DNA of 34,919 nt from Betaproteobacteria bacterium (lineage in GTDB: Bacteria > Pseudomonadota > Gammaproteobacteria > Burkholderiales > Thiobacillaceae). The number at the start of each line of letters is the position of its first letter. Position 1 is the first letter of the stretch. The stretch is from NCBI GenBank assembly GCA_020061585.1, contig JAGUXX010000178.1, positions 1 through 34,919 on the forward strand, written 5' to 3'. A model generated the notes under the pieces. The model saw only the letters and a list, made by a program, of their open reading frames with translations. It searched no databases and had not been told where the DNA came from. Shown in pieces: positions 31,543 through 34,919 of the stretch. The position numbers and the translations under genes are program-made.

Positions 31543-33345
31543 TTATTCCGGCCAGATCGAAAAATCGTTGCTCGACCGTTCCGGCGCGGTTTTCTTGACC
31601 GGCGCCGGCGGCGCCGTCCGAACCGGCGGTTTGCCGGCCAGCACGCCATCCAGCTTGAGATCCGGCAGCGCCCCGGGCGAGTTGTCCGGCAACAGCAACC
31701 GCCGGGTTACCGGGAAGGCGCCATAGACATTGCGGATGTAGTCGTAACGGGTATCGGTCAAACCCGCCAAGGCTTCCGGCGTGCGCACCACCACCGGACG
31801 CAGGAACACCATCAGATTGGTCTTGGTGCGCTTGCGCGTTTCGCTGCGAAACAGACCGCCGATCAACGGCAGATCACCCAGACCGGGGACCTTGTCGATG
31901 CCGTTCTGCACGTCGTCCTGGATCAGGCCGCCGAGCACGATGGCGTCGCCGTCGCCGACCAGCACGGTGGTCTCGATCGAGCGTTTGTTGGTGATGATGC
32001 CGGCGGCGTTGCTGGCATCCTGCACGTTGGACACTTCCTGGACGATCTGCAGCTTGATGGTGCCGCCTTCGGAAACCTGCGGCTTGACCTTCAACGTCAG
32101 GCCGACATCCTTGCGCTCGATGGTCTGGAACGGGCTCACCGATGAGCTGCTGCCGGTCGACGCCGTCTGCGCATACTGGCCGGTGATGAACGGCACGTTC
32201 TGGCCGATGACGATCTTGGCTTCCTCGTTGTCCAGAGTCAGCAGATTCGGCGTGGACAGGATGTTGGCATCGCCATCCGATTCCAGCAGTCGCGCCAACG
32301 CGGTCAGGCCGGTGACCTTTTCGCCGTTCAAGGTGACCGTCTGGCCCAGTGCCAGATTCAGACCCGCACCCGGCAAGGACGAAACCGTCCCGGTCGCGAT
32401 GGCGCTGGACAACGCCAGCAGGTTGTTGCCGCCGCTGCCGAAATTGGTGCCGCCCAGCAAAGCATAGCTGTCCTGGTTCTGCAGCAGCGGCGTCTGCCAT
32501 TGAATCCCCAGTTCCGCCGCCTTGGCGCTGCTCACTTCGACGATCAACGCCTCGACGAACACTTGCGCGCGTTGCGCATCCAGCTTGTCGATCACCACCC
32601 GCAAGCTGTTGTACAAATGATCCGGAGCGTTGATTACCAGCGAATTGCTGGCGGCATCGGCCAGTATCGTCACCCCGCCGCTGGTGGCGGTGCTGGTCGC
32701 GGCGGCGCCGGCCTGGGTGGCGCGATGCATCAGATAGACCGGGGTTTCCCGCGCGCTCAACGGCTGGATGCGTTCATGGAAGACGATGCGGCCGCGGATC
32801 TGGCGCACCGAGGGTTCGGCCAGCCGGGTATCCAGTTCGGGCTGACCGAACAGCACGATCTGCAACAGCTTGCGCTTTTCGGTTTCCAGATTGGTGATCA
32901 GCCGCAGCGCTTCCAAGGTTTCCAGCGGCATCGCCTGGGCTTCGTCGATCAGCGCCACCGCCGGCTTGCCGGCCCGCGCCAGTTCCAGCAGGCGCAGTTC
33001 CAGCGCCTTGGTCAGCCCATGCGCGAGGCCGCGTTTGACGCTGCCGCCGGCCTCGCCGGCCAGTTCGCCGAGCAGTGCCTGATTCAGCGCCGCCGGGGTC
33101 AGATGCGGGTTGGGCACATAGGCGGCGGCCCAGCCCTGGCTTTCCAGATGGTTGAGCAGGTAACGGCACAGCAGGGTCTTGCCGGAGCCGACTTCGCCGA
33201 CGATCTTGATCAGCCCTTCGCCGGATTCCAGCGCCACCAGCAAGGTGTTCAACGCCGACTGGGCGCCGACGCCGGGAAAAAAATAGCCGGTATCGGGAGT
33301 CAGACCGAACGGAAATTCCTTGAGGCCGAAGTGGGCGAGGTACAC
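31543..33345 (-). CDS. fused reading frame: truncated MshM/ExeA-type AAA ATPase joined to truncated GspD secretin
   Basis: A 600-residue frame built from two unrelated parts. Residues 1 to about 210 are an ExeA/MshM-type ATPase: MYLAHFGLKEFPFGLTPD, Walker A GEVGSGKT at 50-57, Walker B ALIDEA at 131-136, VLFGQPEL and FHERIQPLSARET. Its lid and C-terminal domains are missing. From about 222 (SGGVTILADAASNSLVI) it is a GspD secretin, N3 region plus barrel, with VEALIVEVSSAKAAELG, ERKDVGLTLKVKPQ and VPGLGDLPLIGGLF. The signal peptide and domains N0, N1 and N2 are missing. As read, a cytoplasmic ATPase runs into an outer-membrane secretin with no export signal. An in-frame deletion or assembly join near 32680-32720 is likely. 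The start is GTG with no clear ribosome binding site. Confidence 0.85.
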   Translation of the reverse strand: MYLAHFGLKEFPFGLTPDTGYFFPGVGAQSALNTLLVALESGEGLIKIVGEVGSGKTLLCRYLLNHLESQGWAAAYVPNPHLTPAALNQALLGELAGEAGGSVKRGLAHGLTKALELRLLELARAGKPAVALIDEAQAMPLETLEALRLITNLETEKRKLLQIVLFGQPELDTRLAEPSVRQIRGRIVFHERIQPLSARETPVYLMHRATQAGAAATSTATSGGVTILADAASNSLVINAPDHLYNSLRVVIDKLDAQRAQVFVEALIVEVSSAKAAELGIQWQTPLLQNQDSYALLGGTNFGSGGNNLLALSSAIATGTVSSLPGAGLNLALGQTVTLNGEKVTGLTALARLLESDGDANILSTPNLLTLDNEEAKIVIGQNVPFITGQYAQTASTGSSSSVSPFQTIERKDVGLTLKVKPQVSEGGTIKLQIVQEVSNVQDASNAAGIITNKRSIETTVLVGDGDAIVLGGLIQDDVQNGIDKVPGLGDLPLIGGLFRSETRKRTKTNLMVFLRPVVVRTPEALAGLTDTRYDYIRNVYGAFPVTRRLLLPDNSPGALPDLKLDGVLAGKPPVRTAPPAPVKKTAPERSSNDFSIWPE

Positions 33346-33355
33346 GGCGGCCGCG

Positions 33356-34919
33356 TTAGTTGCCGGCGGGCGACGGCGTTTCGCGCAACCGCTCGCTGGC
33401 GTCGCGCACGCCCTGCATCCAGTCGGATTGCTGGCGGATCAGCGTCGGTTTGAGCAGAATCACCAGTTCCTGCTTTTGCCGTACCTTGCTGGTGTTCTTG
33501 AACAACGCGCCCAGCAGCGGAATATCGCCCAGGCCCGGCACGCCGCTGTCGGTGTCGCGCGATTCGCGCTTCATCAGGCCGCCGATGGCGGCGATCTCGC
33601 CATCTTTCAGGCGCACGATGCTGTCGGTTTCCGAGACGCTGCTCTTCGCCAGCGGCAACTTGTAGACGCCCTGCTGGCTGCCCAGGTCGATGACCTTTTC
33701 ATCGGTCACCACCAGGCTGACCGACGGATGGACATGCAGAATGATGTTGTCGGCGTCGTCGATCTGCGGCGTCACGTCGAGCGCGATGCCGGAGAAGAAC
33801 GGCTGGGTGGAGACGCTGGTCGACGGCGTGGTGGTGGTGCCGGTGGTGCTCTGGGTGCTGGAGATTTCGGTGACGAAGAACTCGTCGGTGCCGACCTTGA
33901 GCACCGCCTTCTGGTTGTTGATGGCGGCGATGCGCGGACTGGACAGCACCTGCACCTGGCCCTGGGTCTCCAGGAAGCGCACCAGCGCGGCGAAGCTGTC
34001 GGTCTGGAAAGCCAGGCCGACAAGCGTGCTGTTCGCCGCCTGATTGAGCACGCCGAAGTCGGCGGTGGAATTCAGGAACGGGAAGTTGCTTGATGGAAAC
34101 GTCGCCTGGCCGTAATTGCTGCTCAAGCCGAACGGCAAGCCATTGCGCGTGCCGATCGCCGACCAGTTGATGCCGGTCTGGGCATTCTCGTTCAACGTCA
34201 CTTCGATGATCTTGGCTTCGATCATCACCTGCCGCTCGATCTGTAGACGCGCCGCCTTCAGATACTCGGCCACCTGACGCTGTTCCGCCGGCAGCGCGCG
34301 CACCATCAGCATGCCGGTATGCGGGCTGACGCCGACCCCGCGCCCGCCCGGACAGGCGGCGGTCGCTGTAGCGTCAAGGGACGCCGAGCAGCCGATCAGC
34401 ATGCCGACCGAAGCCCGCAATTCGCCCCAGAAGTCGCTCGCCACCGAGGTCGTCACGCGGCTGCTGTCGACTTGTTCGCCGCGACCGTTGCCGGTGTTGC
34501 CGCCGTCGCCGCCGGTTGACGCGGATTTGGACGTGGAATCGGCGATCGAGCCGGAAATCACCCGCACATCGGATTTGCCCTGGCGCGTCGACGAGGGATA
34601 GGCGACGGAATAGAAGCGGGTCTGGGCGGTCAGCGGCTGGACATGAATGCGGTTGCCGTCGATCCGGTATTCGTAGCCGTACAGATCGCGCAACGCCCGC
34701 ATCGCCTCGGGCACGGTAACGTCCTTCAGATCGACCGTGATGCCGCCCGCCACTTCCGGATGCAACAGCATGCTGTAGCGGGTGCCGGAAGCGATGCCGA
34801 GGAACACCTGTTGCGCCGGCGCGGCGTTTACCGCCAAGTCGAAGCGCGCCTCGGCCGGCGGCGCGGCGACTTCCGGCAATTCCAGGCGGGTACTCGGTTC
34901 CAGCGCCGCCGCCACGGCC
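33356..34919 (-). CDS. mshL: MSHA biogenesis secretin MshL (5' end beyond right edge)
   Basis: At least 519 residues of a PilQ/MshL-type secretin; the start and signal peptide lie beyond the window, and the GTG at 34915 is probably not the true start. N-terminal visible parts are STN-like: NAAPAQQVFLGIASGTRYSML and VTVPEAMRALRDLYGYEYRIDG. After a Ser/Gly-rich stretch (STGGDGGNTGNGRG) comes a region with Cys pairs (GCSASLDATATAACPGG). The secretin core follows: MIEAKIIEVTLNENAQTGINWS, VQVLSSPRIAAINNQKAVLKVG, LDVTPQIDDADNIILHVHPS and VPGLGDIPLLGALF. It would form the outer-membrane channel for an MSHA-type pilus. The ATPase/secretin fusion starts 10 bases after its stop, so they are one operon. 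Confidence 0.9.
   Translation of the reverse strand, partial: AVAAALEPSTRLELPEVAAPPAEARFDLAVNAAPAQQVFLGIASGTRYSMLLHPEVAGGITVDLKDVTVPEAMRALRDLYGYEYRIDGNRIHVQPLTAQTRFYSVAYPSSTRQGKSDVRVISGSIADSTSKSASTGGDGGNTGNGRGEQVDSSRVTTSVASDFWGELRASVGMLIGCSASLDATATAACPGGRGVGVSPHTGMLMVRALPAEQRQVAEYLKAARLQIERQVMIEAKIIEVTLNENAQTGINWSAIGTRNGLPFGLSSNYGQATFPSSNFPFLNSTADFGVLNQAANSTLVGLAFQTDSFAALVRFLETQGQVQVLSSPRIAAINNQKAVLKVGTDEFFVTEISSTQSTTGTTTTPSTSVSTQPFFSGIALDVTPQIDDADNIILHVHPSVSLVVTDEKVIDLGSQQGVYKLPLAKSSVSETDSIVRLKDGEIAAIGGLMKRESRDTDSGVPGLGDIPLLGALFKNTSKVRQKQELVILLKPTLIRQQSDWMQGVRDASERLRETPSPAGN

Noticed and set aside
30179-31726. 515-codon plus-strand open frame opposite gspE
   Set aside because: It is a shadow of gspE, which keeps all ATPase motifs; the plus-strand translation is low-complexity Arg/Gln/His-rich.

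Overview
The window looks like chromosome of a GC-rich proteobacterium, most likely a betaproteobacterium. The grounds are the aroE-mtgA pair, the fimT-pilVWX-pilY1-pilE minor pilin operon, the MSHA/type II secretion genes, a glnA with NtrC and sigma-54 signals, and the oxygen-independent ubiquinone genes ubiUVT. This is inferred from gene content only; there is no rRNA or other taxonomic marker, and I see no tRNA gene or CRISPR array.

Layout, left to right. (1) 1-98: the tail of an IS630-type transposase. (2) 323-3542, plus strand: a DsrC/TusE-family protein without the family's C-terminal cysteines, then ubiU, ubiV and ubiT. These three make ubiquinone without oxygen, and their intergenic spaces are full of short repeats. 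(3) 3691-5948: an RluF/RsuA-like pseudouridine synthase facing mtgA and aroE, which overlap by one base. (4) 6273-10220: two exported proteins, a lipoprotein of three FnIII domains plus a formylglycine-generating-enzyme-like domain, and a toroid-type protein ending in an anchor-U-like domain and a CFI-box-like C-terminal anchor. (5) 10396-15026: glnA with its control region, a DUF4124 protein, proS and a lytic transglycosylase. (6) 15261-22555, minus strand: the minor pilin/PilY1 operon, visibly more A/T-rich than its flanks, with an Irr-like Fur-family regulator diverging from it. (7) 23382-28794: a TakP-like TRAP binding protein, a lipoprotein cytochrome c, a two-domain PPK2, an FKBP isomerase, an OmpA-like lipoprotein and a RIO kinase. 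(8) 28802 to the right edge, minus strand: mshL, an MshM-GspD fused reading frame, gspE and gspF.

Several blocks suit a bacterium moving between oxic and anoxic conditions: UbiUVT, an FNR-like site upstream, and a peroxide/heme-type Fur regulator. Others concern the cell surface: pilus tip and minor pilins, a secretion/pilus machine, and large anchored surface proteins.

The items most worth a second look are: the frame 31543-33345, which joins a cut-short AAA ATPase to a GspD secretin lacking its signal peptide and N0-N2 domains; the cysteine-less DsrC homologue beside ubiUVT; the FnIII-FGE and toroid-anchor surface pair; and two heptanucleotide tandem arrays inside the ubiUVT region.
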